Source of the DNA: Planctomycetota bacterium | GTDB lineage: Bacteria; Planctomycetota; PUPC01; JACPCR01 | Direction of reading: 5' to 3' | NCBI GenBank assembly: GCA_027625095.1 | Contig: JAQBXN010000041.1 | Location: 1 to 57,344 of the forward strand | Length of the DNA stretch: 57,344 bases | In this document: piece after piece, positions 1-9,221 of the stretch | Position numbering within the stretch: the first letter of the stretch is position 1 | How the letters are laid out: each line of letters starts with the position of its first letter | Translations under genes and position numbers: made by a program | The notes under the pieces: generated by a model | The model's input: the letters and a program-made list of their open reading frames with translations, nothing else | Told to the model about the DNA's origin: nothing | Databases searched by the model: none

Positions 1-328
1 CCAAGGTGTAAATCTCAGAAGATAACCGCACGGCCCTCAACCATTCATGCACCCTTGCCGGAAGCTCACCTGCTGATTTCTCTCGCCCTTTCAGGAATCT
101 GCTGTCCTATTTGAAATACCTTCTCATTTCCTGAGGCGATGCCGGATGCCCGTAAGGTCAAAAAAAAGTGGCTCTTGATCGATGTCCGGAGTTCTGGCAC
201 AGGGCAACGGCAATCTATTCAGAGTCTGTCATCTCCTGGTTCTTAGAATTCGGACACAATGACATCCATGGTGGTAGTTCGTGCCTATGGAGGGGGCAAG
301 AAGCAAGAAGCCTGCGAGGGATGCAACA
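1..328. other. No gene seen at left edge
   Basis: This stretch lies downstream of the coiled-coil gene on the minus strand. Short open frames cross it, but none has a ribosome binding site or a recognisable protein. No hairpin followed by a T-run was seen. Confidence 0.4.
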
Positions 329-1330
329 TTACAGGGTTACTACTTCCGGCGGTTGGAAGGCAATGGTATCGAATCGCTGAATCCACTTCAGGAGTTTCTG
401 CGCGGTGCTGTAATCTTCGGCAGTACCCTCGACCTCTTCGGGGAAGAGGGAGCGGCATTTTTTAACGAAAGTGATCTTGGACTGCAGCATGGCGATGTAG
501 TCTCTTAATAATTTTTCGCAGAGACGGCAGCGGATATTCCATGCCTTGCCCCTGTCGAGGAAGCCAGTGACCTGCTGGGTCTGAGGATTCCTGGCCATGA
601 GGTAGTCAATGGTGGCCGGGTGCTGGCGATTGACATTGCGTCGTTTGCGGTCGAGCCGGGCGTTGAAGATATCCAGTTGGCTTTGCAGACGAGCTCTTGT
701 CTCCATCCGTTTGCAGGCATTTTCATATTCGGTTGTGGAGGCCTTTGAACTGAGCTCCGCTTTCGCGAGGATCTCCTTCAGCTCCTGAATTCTTTCGGTA
801 GTAGTGGCCCCCGTTTTCTCGGGGAGTTCCGCAGATTGCCTCAATTTCTTTTCCACAGATTCCCAGGTCCACTCCTCCTGCTGAGATTTCTGGGAAAGGA
901 GCTTTTCGGCCGCTCGGCCGAGACTCTTAACACGCGTTTTTGCCTCGCTCATGGCCAGCGACTCTCTACGGGCTTTCAGTTCGTTTTCTTCCGCGAGGGA
1001 TTTTCGCAGGGTCTTAGTGAGTTCCTCTTCTTCGTTGATCTGTTTCAGGAGCCGCCCACGATCTTCTTTGTTCAATGCCTCTTCCGCAAAGGCAATGCGA
1101 TGGGTGGCCTGATTTGTTTTCGAGTTCGCGATTTTCCCTTCGAGGTCGCTGAGCTCATCCTCCAATCTGATGAGTTGCCGGTTGGCTAACTCCTTGCTTT
1201 CGAGCTTCAGCACAAATTCGAGGGACGCAATCATCAAGCGGTACTGGTTGCCTGCTGAATCTTCCTCAGCGACCAGCGGGGCTGAGACGATGAGGGTGTG
1301 CGCGAAGTAGATGAAGCTGGCGGTATTCAT
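329..1330 (-). CDS. Coiled-coil protein of unknown function, probably exported
   Basis: A 333-residue protein that I do not recognise. The first ~22 residues form a hydrophobic stretch ending near LVAEED that could be a signal peptide or anchor. Residues ~35-245 are rich in Glu, Lys, Leu, Arg and Gln in a heptad-like pattern, typical of a long coiled coil. The C-terminal ~90 residues are more globular and hold a CRLC pair. The ATG lies 4 nt after the ComEC stop with no obvious Shine-Dalgarno sequence, so translation is probably coupled to comEC. This makes it the last gene of a four-gene minus-strand unit. A role in the envelope or in DNA uptake is only a guess from position. Confidence 0.7.
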   Translation of the reverse strand: MNTASFIYFAHTLIVSAPLVAEEDSAGNQYRLMIASLEFVLKLESKELANRQLIRLEDELSDLEGKIANSKTNQATHRIAFAEEALNKEDRGRLLKQINEEEELTKTLRKSLAEENELKARRESLAMSEAKTRVKSLGRAAEKLLSQKSQQEEWTWESVEKKLRQSAELPEKTGATTTERIQELKEILAKAELSSKASTTEYENACKRMETRARLQSQLDIFNARLDRKRRNVNRQHPATIDYLMARNPQTQQVTGFLDRGKAWNIRCRLCEKLLRDYIAMLQSKITFVKKCRSLFPEEVEGTAEDYSTAQKLLKWIQRFDTIAFQPPEVVTL

Positions 1331-1334
1331 GTCA

Positions 1335-3779
1335 TTACTGGTGGCGAAGCCGGAGGGTATAGATGACGTTGCCTCCGTCCGTTTGAAAGAATGCCGGGCC
1401 GTCCCGCCCGGTGATATGGAGGGTTGCGCCGTGCTCTTTATAGAGCCTGAGCATTTCTACGTTCGGCCAGTACGACCACGCTGAAAACACCGCGTGACTG
1501 GGCTGCACGGCCTTCAGCAATTCGGCAGTCTGAAAGGCGAAACCTCCGTGATGAGGCACGAGTAGTATATCAGCGCGGAGATGGCGGGCTTGATGCTGGA
1601 GCAGGTAATGCATGGCGCTGTCCTGAATATCCGCGGGCATCAGAATGGAAACATCGCCCAGCGTCAGTTTCAACACCAGGGATAAATCATTGTCCGACCA
1701 CTCAATGGATTCCACTGGATCGGCAGGGGGAGACAAGGCTTGCAACTTCCACTTCCTGCCTCCGGCAAGGTCACTGCCTGCGGACATAGAGGACACAATC
1801 GCGCCCGCTTCCGCGGCCTCTCGCATGAGCCATTTGCCGGTGCTCCTTTGAAAAGTTTGTGGAGTGACGATCAACTCTTTGACCTTGATGCGCTGAAGCA
1901 GCGATGGAAAGCCGGAATAATGATCAGAATCCAGGTGGCTGATAACCACCCGGTCGAGTTCCGTTATTCCGCGTTGCCAGAGGAATGGCGCTACGGTCCG
2001 CGCGCTGATATCGCTCGAGCTGCTCGAGCCAACATCGTAGAGCAGGTTGGTGCCATCAGGCAGTTCCACGAAGGTCGCGCCCCCGTGTCCGACATCGAGA
2101 ACGGTTACTGAAAAACTTCCCTTCTGTTCCTGATGTTTAAAGTTGGTGTGGACCGCATGAACGATGCAGCATGCCACCGCGCAAATGCCCAACTTCAGTC
2201 TGCTGAATTCCAGATATCCGCGGCTGACGAAGAGCAGAAGCCACAGATAGAAGAGAATGAGACTTACGAGCCAGGGAGAAGGGAGGAAGAGCCTGGATAC
2301 CACAGGCGTCTGCGCCGCAAGGTGGATCAGACTCAAAAGCCATTCCCCGAAATAAGCGGCCACGAGCAGCAAGGCCTGGCCGAGCGGGTAGACGACCACC
2401 GAAACCATAAATCCGAGCATTCCGATCGAAAGCATCAAGCACACGATCGGGTAGACGAAGACGTTCACGAGGATCGAAAGCGGAGCGATTCTGTTAAAGG
2501 TGTAAGCGGTCAGTGGAAACGTACCTATCCATGCAGCCGCCGAGACGGCGAGACTCAGATAAACGAAACGCCACAGGTGGCCGGCAACGGAATCATTCTT
2601 TTGCCGGGTGATCATGCGCTCGATAGTTGTTTCCCCCTCGAACATGTTCTGCAGCTCAGGCGTCAGGAGCAGGATGCTGAATACCGCAACGAACGAAAGC
2701 TGAAAGCCAGTGCTGAACGGTTGGTGTGCATCTGCCCCCATGATGATCAGGGCACTCAGCCCGAGAAGATTCAGAGAGTCGGAGCGGCGATTGAAAAGAG
2801 GTGCTACCAGAAACACGCTGACCATCACCGCGGCCCTTACCGCCGGAGTATTGCCGCCGGTGAAGAAGGCATAGAAGAACGCGAAGGCGATAGCCGCGGG
2901 ATTCGCCACGCGCGTCGGCACGCCTGCCCAGTAAAGCACAAGAACAATCGCGCCGACGATGAGGCCCACATGCAGGCCGCTGATTGCGAGAAGGTGCCGT
3001 GTGCCAGTGGCGATGAATTCTTCTTCGATGTGTTCGGGCAGGCTGTCCCGAGTCCCAAGAATGATCCCATCGAGCAGCGAGGCGGCCTTGCCCTCAACGG
3101 TTGAGTAAAGGATCTTCGTGCAGATTCGATTCAGCGTCATCAAGAACCCAAAGACAGCGTTTCCGTTACTGCTCGAAAGGATCTGGATGTTCCGGCCTTC
3201 ATCGAGTCTGAACTGCAGATGGATTCCGCGATGTGACAGGAATGTCCGGTAATCGAATTCGCCGGGATTACGCGGCGTGCCAGGCCGGGCGAGCCATCCG
3301 AGACATCGGATCCGATCCCCATATTTCAGCTCCGGAAGGTGTCCCTCAACGCTTGCAAGAAGGCGCGCCTCGGCCGGTTCAGAAGCACGCTGATTCAAGA
3401 TCATAAGTTCATCGAGAACGAACTGCGTGGTTCGATTGTCGGAGTCATTTCTTTTCTCACCCGATACACGCAGCCGAGGATTTTCGCTGACAGTCCCCTC
3501 GATCTCGAGCAGAACCCTGTCCTGGGTCTTCAGCAACTGCAGTAGTGCCGGTTTCTTGCTCTGTGATTCATAACGAGCCGCGCCAAGCATCGCGCATGTC
3601 ACAAGCAACAGCGGGAACTGTGCCGTGGCTGCCGAACGCCTGTAAATAAAAGTTGCGCTGAAGATTGCCGCAGCAAATGAGAAGGCCAGCCAGTGTGTGG
3701 CCGAGAGGTGAATGAGATTCGCGACAACGGTTCCAGACAGGTAAACTGCCGCGAGCCAGAGCAGGGGCCTGTGCCGCAT
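1335..3779 (-). CDS. comEC: ComEC/Rec2 family DNA-uptake channel
   Basis: An 814-residue multi-pass inner-membrane protein of the usual full length for ComEC. In natural transformation ComEC carries single-stranded DNA across the cytoplasmic membrane. The N-terminus has several hydrophobic segments followed by a soluble ComEC N-terminal (OB-like) region. The central competence domain contains the family's SGLHVGL-type motif (ATGTRHLLAISGLHVGLI) and many membrane helices. The C-terminal ~260 residues form a metallo-beta-lactamase-like domain with the SHLDSDH metal motif and a later VPHHGG motif. It sits 15 nt after the isochorismatase-like gene and 4 nt before the coiled-coil gene. No other com genes are in the window. 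Confidence 0.93.
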   Translation of the reverse strand: MRHRPLLWLAAVYLSGTVVANLIHLSATHWLAFSFAAAIFSATFIYRRSAATAQFPLLLVTCAMLGAARYESQSKKPALLQLLKTQDRVLLEIEGTVSENPRLRVSGEKRNDSDNRTTQFVLDELMILNQRASEPAEARLLASVEGHLPELKYGDRIRCLGWLARPGTPRNPGEFDYRTFLSHRGIHLQFRLDEGRNIQILSSSNGNAVFGFLMTLNRICTKILYSTVEGKAASLLDGIILGTRDSLPEHIEEEFIATGTRHLLAISGLHVGLIVGAIVLVLYWAGVPTRVANPAAIAFAFFYAFFTGGNTPAVRAAVMVSVFLVAPLFNRRSDSLNLLGLSALIIMGADAHQPFSTGFQLSFVAVFSILLLTPELQNMFEGETTIERMITRQKNDSVAGHLWRFVYLSLAVSAAAWIGTFPLTAYTFNRIAPLSILVNVFVYPIVCLMLSIGMLGFMVSVVVYPLGQALLLVAAYFGEWLLSLIHLAAQTPVVSRLFLPSPWLVSLILFYLWLLLFVSRGYLEFSRLKLGICAVACCIVHAVHTNFKHQEQKGSFSVTVLDVGHGGATFVELPDGTNLLYDVGSSSSSDISARTVAPFLWQRGITELDRVVISHLDSDHYSGFPSLLQRIKVKELIVTPQTFQRSTGKWLMREAAEAGAIVSSMSAGSDLAGGRKWKLQALSPPADPVESIEWSDNDLSLVLKLTLGDVSILMPADIQDSAMHYLLQHQARHLRADILLVPHHGGFAFQTAELLKAVQPSHAVFSAWSYWPNVEMLRLYKEHGATLHITGRDGPAFFQTDGGNVIYTLRLRHQ

Positions 3780-3794
3780 CCACGCTCCTCCGTT

Positions 3795-4355
3795 TTATTT
3801 GTCCTTTAACAAAGGCAAAACTGCTTTGAACTCAGGAGTCCCTGCCTCTACCAGCAATTCGAAAATGATCGATTGCCCCGTTGAAATAATTGCGCCGGCC
3901 TGGCGCATCCGTTCGATGGCGATCTGCCAGTCAAATTTACGTTGCGAGGCTACGGCATCCGCAGGCACATGCACTCGGAAGCCCGCAGCAAGCAGATCGA
4001 GCGCCGTCTGTTGAACGCATACGTGCGCCTCTACACCGACAAGCACAACCGCTTCAGCACGAGCCTCCTCAAGTTTCTGCTGGATGATGTCCACGCCGCA
4101 GCAACTGAATGTGTTTTTCTCGATAGGCTCGTATGACGGCAAAGCCTCTTTAATCGAGGGGAGAGTACTGCCGAGACCCTTGGGGTATTGCTCGGTCAGC
4201 AGCGTGGTTATGCCCAGCTCTGCCGCGACTTTGATCATGCGGAGTATGCAGGGCTCCAACTTTGGATAAATGGAAATTGCCGGAATGAGCTTTTCCTGGA
4301 TGTCCACGACGAGGAAGGCAGTCTTAGCTTTTTGCAGTATCTCAGGGTGTCGCAT
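3795..4355 (-). CDS. Isochorismatase-family cysteine hydrolase
   Basis: A 186-residue protein of the isochorismatase-like hydrolase fold, which cleaves small amides or vinyl ethers through a Cys nucleophile. The expected triad is visible: Asp18 in FLVVDIQ, Lys80 in the PIEKNTFSC segment and Cys113 in VEAHVCVQQT, followed by the TALDL helix. There is no signal peptide, so it should be cytosolic. The sequence resembles the YcaC/ISOC subgroup more than true isochorismatases, so the substrate cannot be named. It starts 11 nt after the FHA gene and ends 15 nt before comEC, so it is probably co-transcribed with both. Confidence 0.9.
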   Translation of the reverse strand: MRHPEILQKAKTAFLVVDIQEKLIPAISIYPKLEPCILRMIKVAAELGITTLLTEQYPKGLGSTLPSIKEALPSYEPIEKNTFSCCGVDIIQQKLEEARAEAVVLVGVEAHVCVQQTALDLLAAGFRVHVPADAVASQRKFDWQIAIERMRQAGAIISTGQSIIFELLVEAGTPEFKAVLPLLKDK

Positions 4356-4366
4356 TTCTTGATTTC

Positions 4367-5404
4367 CTATTCGGGCAGTTCAACTGGTACACCATCAATC
4401 TCGGGCAAATCGACGTGGATATCAGTGTCTTTCAGCATGCCTTTGTCAGGAGCCTTTTTGGCCTTTTCCCCCAGAGCGGAATCGGCTGCCGGATCGTCTT
4501 CGGGGGCTGCCTCGGTATCGACTGGATTTCCAGGGCTGATAGCGGGAGCAGTTTCATCTCCCTCGTTCCCATTTTCCGGTGCAGCAGTTCGGGCTCCTGA
4601 ATCCGGCTCGTTCTCGTCGGCATTCTGAATTCCTGCCTGTTCCTCGACATGGGAGCTGGGCTTGAGATAAAAGTAGTAACCTGCCGATCCTGCGGCGGCC
4701 ACGAGCGCGAAGATTGCCGCGCCGGCAGCAGCGAAGACGAGCCCGCGTCGCCGGGGCACATCGGCAGGTGACGCTGAAGATGGAGCTGAGTCACCGCCGA
4801 GGCCATCAACGGTCACCATATTCTCTTCCCTGTCGGCGGCTTCATCGGGTGTGTCCTGGCTCTCAAGGTCGTCTTTGCCCGCATTGCCAAGACCGAAATC
4901 GTCCTCTTCCTCCTTCCTGTCATCTGAATTGACGATTTCAGCATCCACATCGCTCACGGGAGTGTCTTCCTCTTCAATCCATTCGAGGCCGCTCTGTTTG
5001 GAAGAAATCCATTCTGTTTCAACATCTTTTGCAACGCCAAAATTATCTGAGTTCCAGCCCGCTTCCACGAGAGTCCGTTCATCGTCGGCGTCTATGGCCG
5101 CTACGGAAGCATTCGTAGCAAAAATGACTTTCAGTTTGCCGATGCGGAGCTCGTCGCCAGAGTCCAACGGTGTCTCACCTTCAATGTCCTTGCCGTTGAG
5201 TTGTGTGCCATTTCGGCTGCCCATGTCCGTCACGTACCACCGATTACTTTTGCTTTCTATTCGTGCATGAATCCGGGAGATACTTGCATGGTTGATACGC
5301 ATGCTGAGCGTGGAATCACCCCGGCCAATGTAAAAAGGCTGGCCTGGTGGCAACTTGTATTCACGAGATTGGCCAGCGTACTTTATCGTGAGTGTCGCAC
5401 CCAT
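4367..5404 (-). CDS. FHA-domain membrane protein
   Basis: A 345-residue protein with an N-terminal forkhead-associated domain that should bind phosphothreonine peptides. Key FHA residues are present: Gly27-Arg28, the SxSRxH block at 41-46 and Asn65-Gly66-Thr67. A very acidic linker (~105-215) leads to RRR and one transmembrane helix at ~221-247, followed by a Pro/Glu/Asp-rich tail of ~95 residues. The positive residues just before the helix suggest that the FHA domain faces the cytoplasm and the acidic tail lies outside. No kinase or phosphatase is encoded nearby, so its partner is unknown. It is the first gene of the minus-strand unit leading to comEC. Confidence 0.88.
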   Translation of the reverse strand: MGATLTIKYAGQSREYKLPPGQPFYIGRGDSTLSMRINHASISRIHARIESKSNRWYVTDMGSRNGTQLNGKDIEGETPLDSGDELRIGKLKVIFATNASVAAIDADDERTLVEAGWNSDNFGVAKDVETEWISSKQSGLEWIEEEDTPVSDVDAEIVNSDDRKEEEDDFGLGNAGKDDLESQDTPDEAADREENMVTVDGLGGDSAPSSASPADVPRRRGLVFAAAGAAIFALVAAAGSAGYYFYLKPSSHVEEQAGIQNADENEPDSGARTAAPENGNEGDETAPAISPGNPVDTEAAPEDDPAADSALGEKAKKAPDKGMLKDTDIHVDLPEIDGVPVELPE

Positions 5405-5516
5405 GAGTGATTCTGATTAGTGGTCGGCCCAGTTGAAGGACAATGCGTTTGAGAAGCCCGGCGATAGTAGCAATTCGGCAGTGCCACGCCATTTCGACTC
5501 AGGTCCGCGATGGTGC

Positions 5517-6731
5517 TCACTCTGCTGGCGCCAACGGTTTGATCTCCTTTGCCAATGGGCTCTGGATCCCGGCCAGCCCTTTGAGGACAAGTTCGGCCAT
5601 AGCCCGCGCACCCTTGTCCGAGAAATGCGTTCGGTCCTCTGCGTTCACGCTCAAGTCCGTGCTCACCGCATCACCGAGTTTGAGGAAAAGCGCTCCGCTC
5701 ATTTTATGCAGATCAATCAAAGGCGCGTTCTTCTCAAGCGCCACTTCTTTCATTGCAGTTGCATAGGGGAGAAGGTTGTCTGAAAGAGAGCCGTCTTTCC
5801 CGAACGTCCGGCGGTGCATTGGGGTCACCAGTATCGGTTCCACGTTTACCTTTCTGAAGGAATCGAGGTAGGTGCGGAGGTATTCCTTGAAATCGGTATT
5901 CGCGTCCGTGGCTTTTGGTTCTGTTTTATTGTGAGAGTCGTTATGGCCGAATTGAATGATCACGTAATGTGCTCTCTCTTTCAATGCCTTTTCCAGGAGC
6001 CCCTCGGTAATAAACGACTTCGAACTTCTGCCACTCTTTGCCAGATTTTTCACGCCAACATGTTCCTGAAAATAGTGGCCAATGACCTGTCCCCATCCGC
6101 GCAAATCGGCAGCCTCGTGATAGCTGGCCACCGTGGAGTCGCCCAGCACCAGAATCCAGACTGTCTTCTTGCTGTCATCTGTAATGGGTTTTGATTCGCT
6201 CACCACAGGATCCTCTGAAATCGCAAGGCGGACGTCTGAGAACCAGATCTTCTTGCCCACGCAATCGGCTCGTCGATAGTAACGGCAGAGCACCTGAATC
6301 CCATCCACGTCTCCGTCCACCGCGAACGCCTTGCTCACCTGCTGCCATTGGGCCTTGCTGCTCCCTACGTTGAATATGCCGCGGCGTTCCTTGCCGCTGA
6401 AAAGTTTTACCTGAAAGAAGGCGAGGCCGTCCGCCGAACTCTTCAGTTTGCCCGAAAGTATATAGGCCGCTGATTTCGTTGTCTTCGACAGATTTACCAC
6501 TTGGTAGATGTAACCGTGCTGGTTGGATTCCGTAGCGATATCCACACGCAGAGAATTCTTTGCGTCTTCCGGCGCATTTTCACGATCGGTCTGTTTGGGC
6601 TCATCATCGATGGTCCACGCCGTAACCCTCTTGCCAACCTGCTCGAGTTGACCGTTCTTCAGCAGATTCTGCGGCTCGCCCGTGGCAAGGCGGTAGCAGA
6701 AAAGCGTGGTGACGAGAACAGATAATTTCAA
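5517..6731 (-). CDS. Secreted SGNH esterase, rhamnogalacturonan acetylesterase type
   Basis: A 404-residue protein with a short N-terminal signal sequence. Residues ~20-175 are beta-rich and look like a carbohydrate-binding module (the LLKNGQLE start resembles CBM4/9-type modules). The catalytic SGNH domain follows: nucleophile Ser199 in LVLGDST, the SGRSS block near 233, GHND at 262-265 and the C-terminal Asp366/His369 pair in EDRTHF. Members of this family remove acetyl groups from pectin-type or other polysaccharides outside the cytoplasm. It lies 15 nt downstream of a PhyH gene on the same strand and is probably co-transcribed with it. The exact substrate is not determined by the sequence. 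Confidence 0.87.
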   Translation of the reverse strand: MKLSVLVTTLFCYRLATGEPQNLLKNGQLEQVGKRVTAWTIDDEPKQTDRENAPEDAKNSLRVDIATESNQHGYIYQVVNLSKTTKSAAYILSGKLKSSADGLAFFQVKLFSGKERRGIFNVGSSKAQWQQVSKAFAVDGDVDGIQVLCRYYRRADCVGKKIWFSDVRLAISEDPVVSESKPITDDSKKTVWILVLGDSTVASYHEAADLRGWGQVIGHYFQEHVGVKNLAKSGRSSKSFITEGLLEKALKERAHYVIIQFGHNDSHNKTEPKATDANTDFKEYLRTYLDSFRKVNVEPILVTPMHRRTFGKDGSLSDNLLPYATAMKEVALEKNAPLIDLHKMSGALFLKLGDAVSTDLSVNAEDRTHFSDKGARAMAELVLKGLAGIQSPLAKEIKPLAPAE

Positions 6732-6746
6732 GTAAACCTCCTCTTC

Positions 6747-7568
6747 TCAGTCCGCCCGGTCTTGCCAGATGACTGGGTGCTGTTCGCCGCGGAACAACGC
6801 CCCTTCCTCCCTGGGACAGACGTCCAGGTTGCTGTGGCTTACCCCGCGTGACTTCGTATAGCGCACGTGGTCAGCGACCATGTGGATAGCGTGACCGAGG
6901 CGTGGTCGCTCCGTCAAGTTAGGCCCCGAGCCGTGGAGGGTGATTGCATGGTGAAAGCTGGCACACCCGGCCCTCATCTCGCAATGGACAGTATCGAGCG
7001 TCTCCCCTGCCGGTATCTCGAAATCCTCCTTCTGCTTCTCGACATCCAATGCTCGGGTTTTGTGGTCGAAAACAATACCCCACCTGTGGCTGCGCGGGAC
7101 AACCATCATGGCTCCGTTCTCCTTTGTTACATCGTCCAGCGCGACCCATGCGGTGATGAGATCGGGCTTATCGCAAGCCTGCCAGTAATTCCAGTCCTGA
7201 TGCCATCCAACATTGCCTTCATTTTGCGCCGTATCGACCTGCGACGGTTTGTATATCAACTGGTCATGCCACATACACACGCCGTTCACCTGGAGTAATT
7301 CGGCGGCGATTTTTCCAAGGCGGGGGCTTAAAGAAAGCTCACGGATCCCACCACCTGCCCACCATGCGTTATTAATTTGAATGAGCCCCGCCGGCTCGCT
7401 GCGGTCAGGAAAATTGCGTCCCTTCATCGGCTGGCGCCCGGACGCATACTTGTGCGCCAGAATGTCATCCATGGAGGACCTGAATCGTTCGAGTTCTTCC
7501 CCATCGAACAGCGGTTCAGATTCGATCCAATACCCGTTCTCTTCAAAAAATGTTTGTCGTTTGTTCAC
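6747..7568 (-). CDS. Phytanoyl-CoA dioxygenase family protein (PhyH 1)
   Basis: A 273-residue Fe(II)/2-oxoglutarate oxygenase of the PhyH family, which hydroxylates small molecules. The metal triad is visible as His123-x-Asp125 in WHQDW and distal His212 in LHGSGPN. Arg221/223 are candidates for binding 2-oxoglutarate. The family signature ENGAMMVVPRSH is intact. The protein has no signal peptide. It is the first gene of a two-gene unit with the SGNH esterase. In lineages where PhyH is greatly expanded substrates are mostly unknown, so I give no substrate. Confidence 0.9.
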   Translation of the reverse strand: MNKRQTFFEENGYWIESEPLFDGEELERFRSSMDDILAHKYASGRQPMKGRNFPDRSEPAGLIQINNAWWAGGGIRELSLSPRLGKIAAELLQVNGVCMWHDQLIYKPSQVDTAQNEGNVGWHQDWNYWQACDKPDLITAWVALDDVTKENGAMMVVPRSHRWGIVFDHKTRALDVEKQKEDFEIPAGETLDTVHCEMRAGCASFHHAITLHGSGPNLTERPRLGHAIHMVADHVRYTKSRGVSHSNLDVCPREEGALFRGEQHPVIWQDRAD

Positions 7569-7705
7569 TGGCTGTTGTCCGTGACGGAGCTTTTGGGTGC
7601 GCCATCATCCCAAATCAGAGCTTCGATGTATACGCCTTTTCTCTCACCGGCAGAATCCATTCGACAGGCCGTGAGGATGTTTTTGATGACCATATGATTG
7701 AGTAC

Positions 7706-7740
7706 AAAAAAATGGCCTGAAGGCGAAACCTTCAGGCCAT
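7706..7740 (-). terminator. Intrinsic terminator of the small secreted-protein gene
   Basis: A perfect 12-bp stem (7712-7723 with 7729-7740) with a 5-nt loop is followed on the minus strand by seven T residues (7712-7706). It begins 23 nt after the stop of the minus-strand gene at 7764, so it should end that transcript before the PhyH gene. Confidence 0.9.
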
Positions 7741-7763
7741 GTGATTTCTGGTTGGTCTCGAGC

Positions 7764-8051
7764 TTATGACCCGGTGACCGAGTCCACCTTCTTGTGCTCG
7801 CTGATGACGACGACAGCTTTGCCGACGAGATCAGCAAGTTTGACTTCCTTGCCGTCTTTGCCGATAGCCTTGGTCTCGGGGGTCAGTTTCAGCGTCACCT
7901 TCTCGCCTTTGACTTCGACGACAAGTGACTTTGTTTCTGAATCTGCTGAGGCCAGCGTGCCTTTATCCGTAAACTTCTTGCCACAACCAGCCCAGGCATC
8001 ACCTGAGGTCATAAGGCAAAGTGTTGCAACGATAGATAGGATGTATCTCAT
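7764..8051 (-). CDS. Small secreted protein of unknown function
   Basis: A 95-residue protein. I chose the ATG at 8051 because a GAGAGGTG ribosome binding site precedes it and a clean signal peptide follows (cleavage likely after GDAWA). A longer open frame upstream would bury that signal. The mature part is about 75 residues, rich in Lys, Val, Asp and Thr, with repeated short beta-strand-like segments (KSLVVEVKGEKVTLKL), suggesting a small all-beta, possibly OB-like, fold. There is one Cys right after the cleavage site, but no strict lipobox. It is a monocistronic gene with its own terminator, and is divergent from the gene at 8138. Confidence 0.8.
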   Translation of the reverse strand: MRYILSIVATLCLMTSGDAWAGCGKKFTDKGTLASADSETKSLVVEVKGEKVTLKLTPETKAIGKDGKEVKLADLVGKAVVVISEHKKVDSVTGS

Positions 8052-8137
8052 TCGGACACCTCTCAAAATAAGTAGAAAATCAAACCTACGGGGGGCGGAT
8101 ACTCTAAACATCCAGCCAGAATGGGCAACTAGCTGAA

Positions 8138-8761
8138 ATGCAATCGCGACTTCAAATCCACATATGTACCACATTTCTGGGCTGGGCCGGACTGATGCTC
8201 GCCTCATCCAGCCTCTACGCCCATCCTGTGCCGGAAGTGCCGGTACGCTCCTACTTCAACAAAGACAGCACTCTGACCATCAAGGTGGAAGTCTGCCCCC
8301 GCTGTCTTGTGAAAGACTCTGCGAATGTCCCCTACCTGGCTCAAAAGGAATTCCTCAAGATGACCAGGCAGGAACGAAACGATCTGAAAGCAAATGTCGC
8401 TAAGTTCGTTGATAGGATTGTTGAATTCTGGTTCGAGCCGACCGGCAAGATAGAACCGAAATTTGAATTCAGTTTCACCAAACGTATTGAGCCGGATGAG
8501 GATTCAATCGTTACTCCCGCTCTCGGTTCGAAGGATGAACGAATACCAGACACCATGGTCGTAACGGCTGAGTGGAAAATGAAGCTCCCCAGAGAGAGGG
8601 ACGGCTATTCCATCTGCGCGACAAAGGCCGGCGAGCACAGCGTGCTTTTCCTGAATTACATTGACGGCAAACGGGTCAAGCGCGTCCATGTCCTGTTCCC
8701 GGGCGAGACGAGTTATTTGCTTAAACTCGATACTCTGAAAAGACGGGGAAATGAAAAGTGA
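8138..8761 (+). CDS. Secreted protein of unknown function
   Basis: A 207-residue protein with an N-terminal signal peptide that probably ends after SSLYA, leaving a mature N-terminus HPVPEVPVRS. The remainder contains a CPRC pair near residue 53 and beta-rich C-terminal segments. I do not recognise the family. The early HPVPEVPV region vaguely recalls periplasmic domains of HupE/UreJ-associated proteins, but the membrane part is absent. It is transcribed away from the small secreted-protein gene, with an 86-nt shared upstream region that must hold both promoters. Confidence 0.7.
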   Translation: MQSRLQIHICTTFLGWAGLMLASSSLYAHPVPEVPVRSYFNKDSTLTIKVEVCPRCLVKDSANVPYLAQKEFLKMTRQERNDLKANVAKFVDRIVEFWFEPTGKIEPKFEFSFTKRIEPDEDSIVTPALGSKDERIPDTMVVTAEWKMKLPRERDGYSICATKAGEHSVLFLNYIDGKRVKRVHVLFPGETSYLLKLDTLKRRGNEK

Positions 8762-9221
8762 AAGAACTTAACTGTCTCTCTGCTTTATTTTTTCCTTGGT
8801 TGTCACAATATTGACAGCAGCTCGTTCGCGGCACTCCGGGCATCGACCTCATCAAAAATGTTAGATTACGCGTCCGCCTCTTCAGCCCCGAAGCAGAACT
8901 CTGGACATCGCCCCCGGCAGTGTCCAGGAGTGCTTTCAAGGCATATTCCGTCCTAAACTTTATGGTAAGGTTTCTGGGGCCATGGAGTCTGGCCGTTAAA
9001 CGGCTGTCATCAGTCTTAAGATTCCCGGCGACCCGCGGAGGCATCTCCCGTTACTTCGAAGACCCAATCGACAACGGGTGTTGGAAGGCGATTGGTTGCG
9101 AAGCGGGGGGGAGGTTTGAGAACGCCGGATTCTGCCTGAATTGACGGCCTTCCAACCCGTCTTACGATGAAAGCGCAGACGGTATTGCAGTTCCGAACGC
9201 GTAAGCGCACGAGACTCGAGC
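8762..9221. other. Intergenic region with one copy of a dispersed repeat
   Basis: No gene was found here. Positions 8852-8890 hold a 39-nt element matching 26790-26828 at 35 of 39 bases (both end CTCTTCAGCCCCG). The rest shows short frames only. Confidence 0.5.
8852..8890 (+). repeat. Dispersed 39-nt repeat, copy 1
   Basis: The sequence begins TCAAAAATGTTA and ends TCTTCAGCCCCG. Copy 2 is at 26790-26828 in the same orientation with four mismatches. Both copies are intergenic. Confidence 0.6.

Noticed and set aside
2133..3104. 323-codon plus-strand open frame opposite comEC
   Set aside because: It is rich in Glu/Arg/Gln/His as expected for an antisense frame, lacks a ribosome binding site and matches no family, while comEC on the other strand is certain.
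7565..7837. 90-codon minus-strand frame across 7.6-7.8 kb
   Set aside because: It crosses a perfect terminator and overlaps both neighbouring genes.
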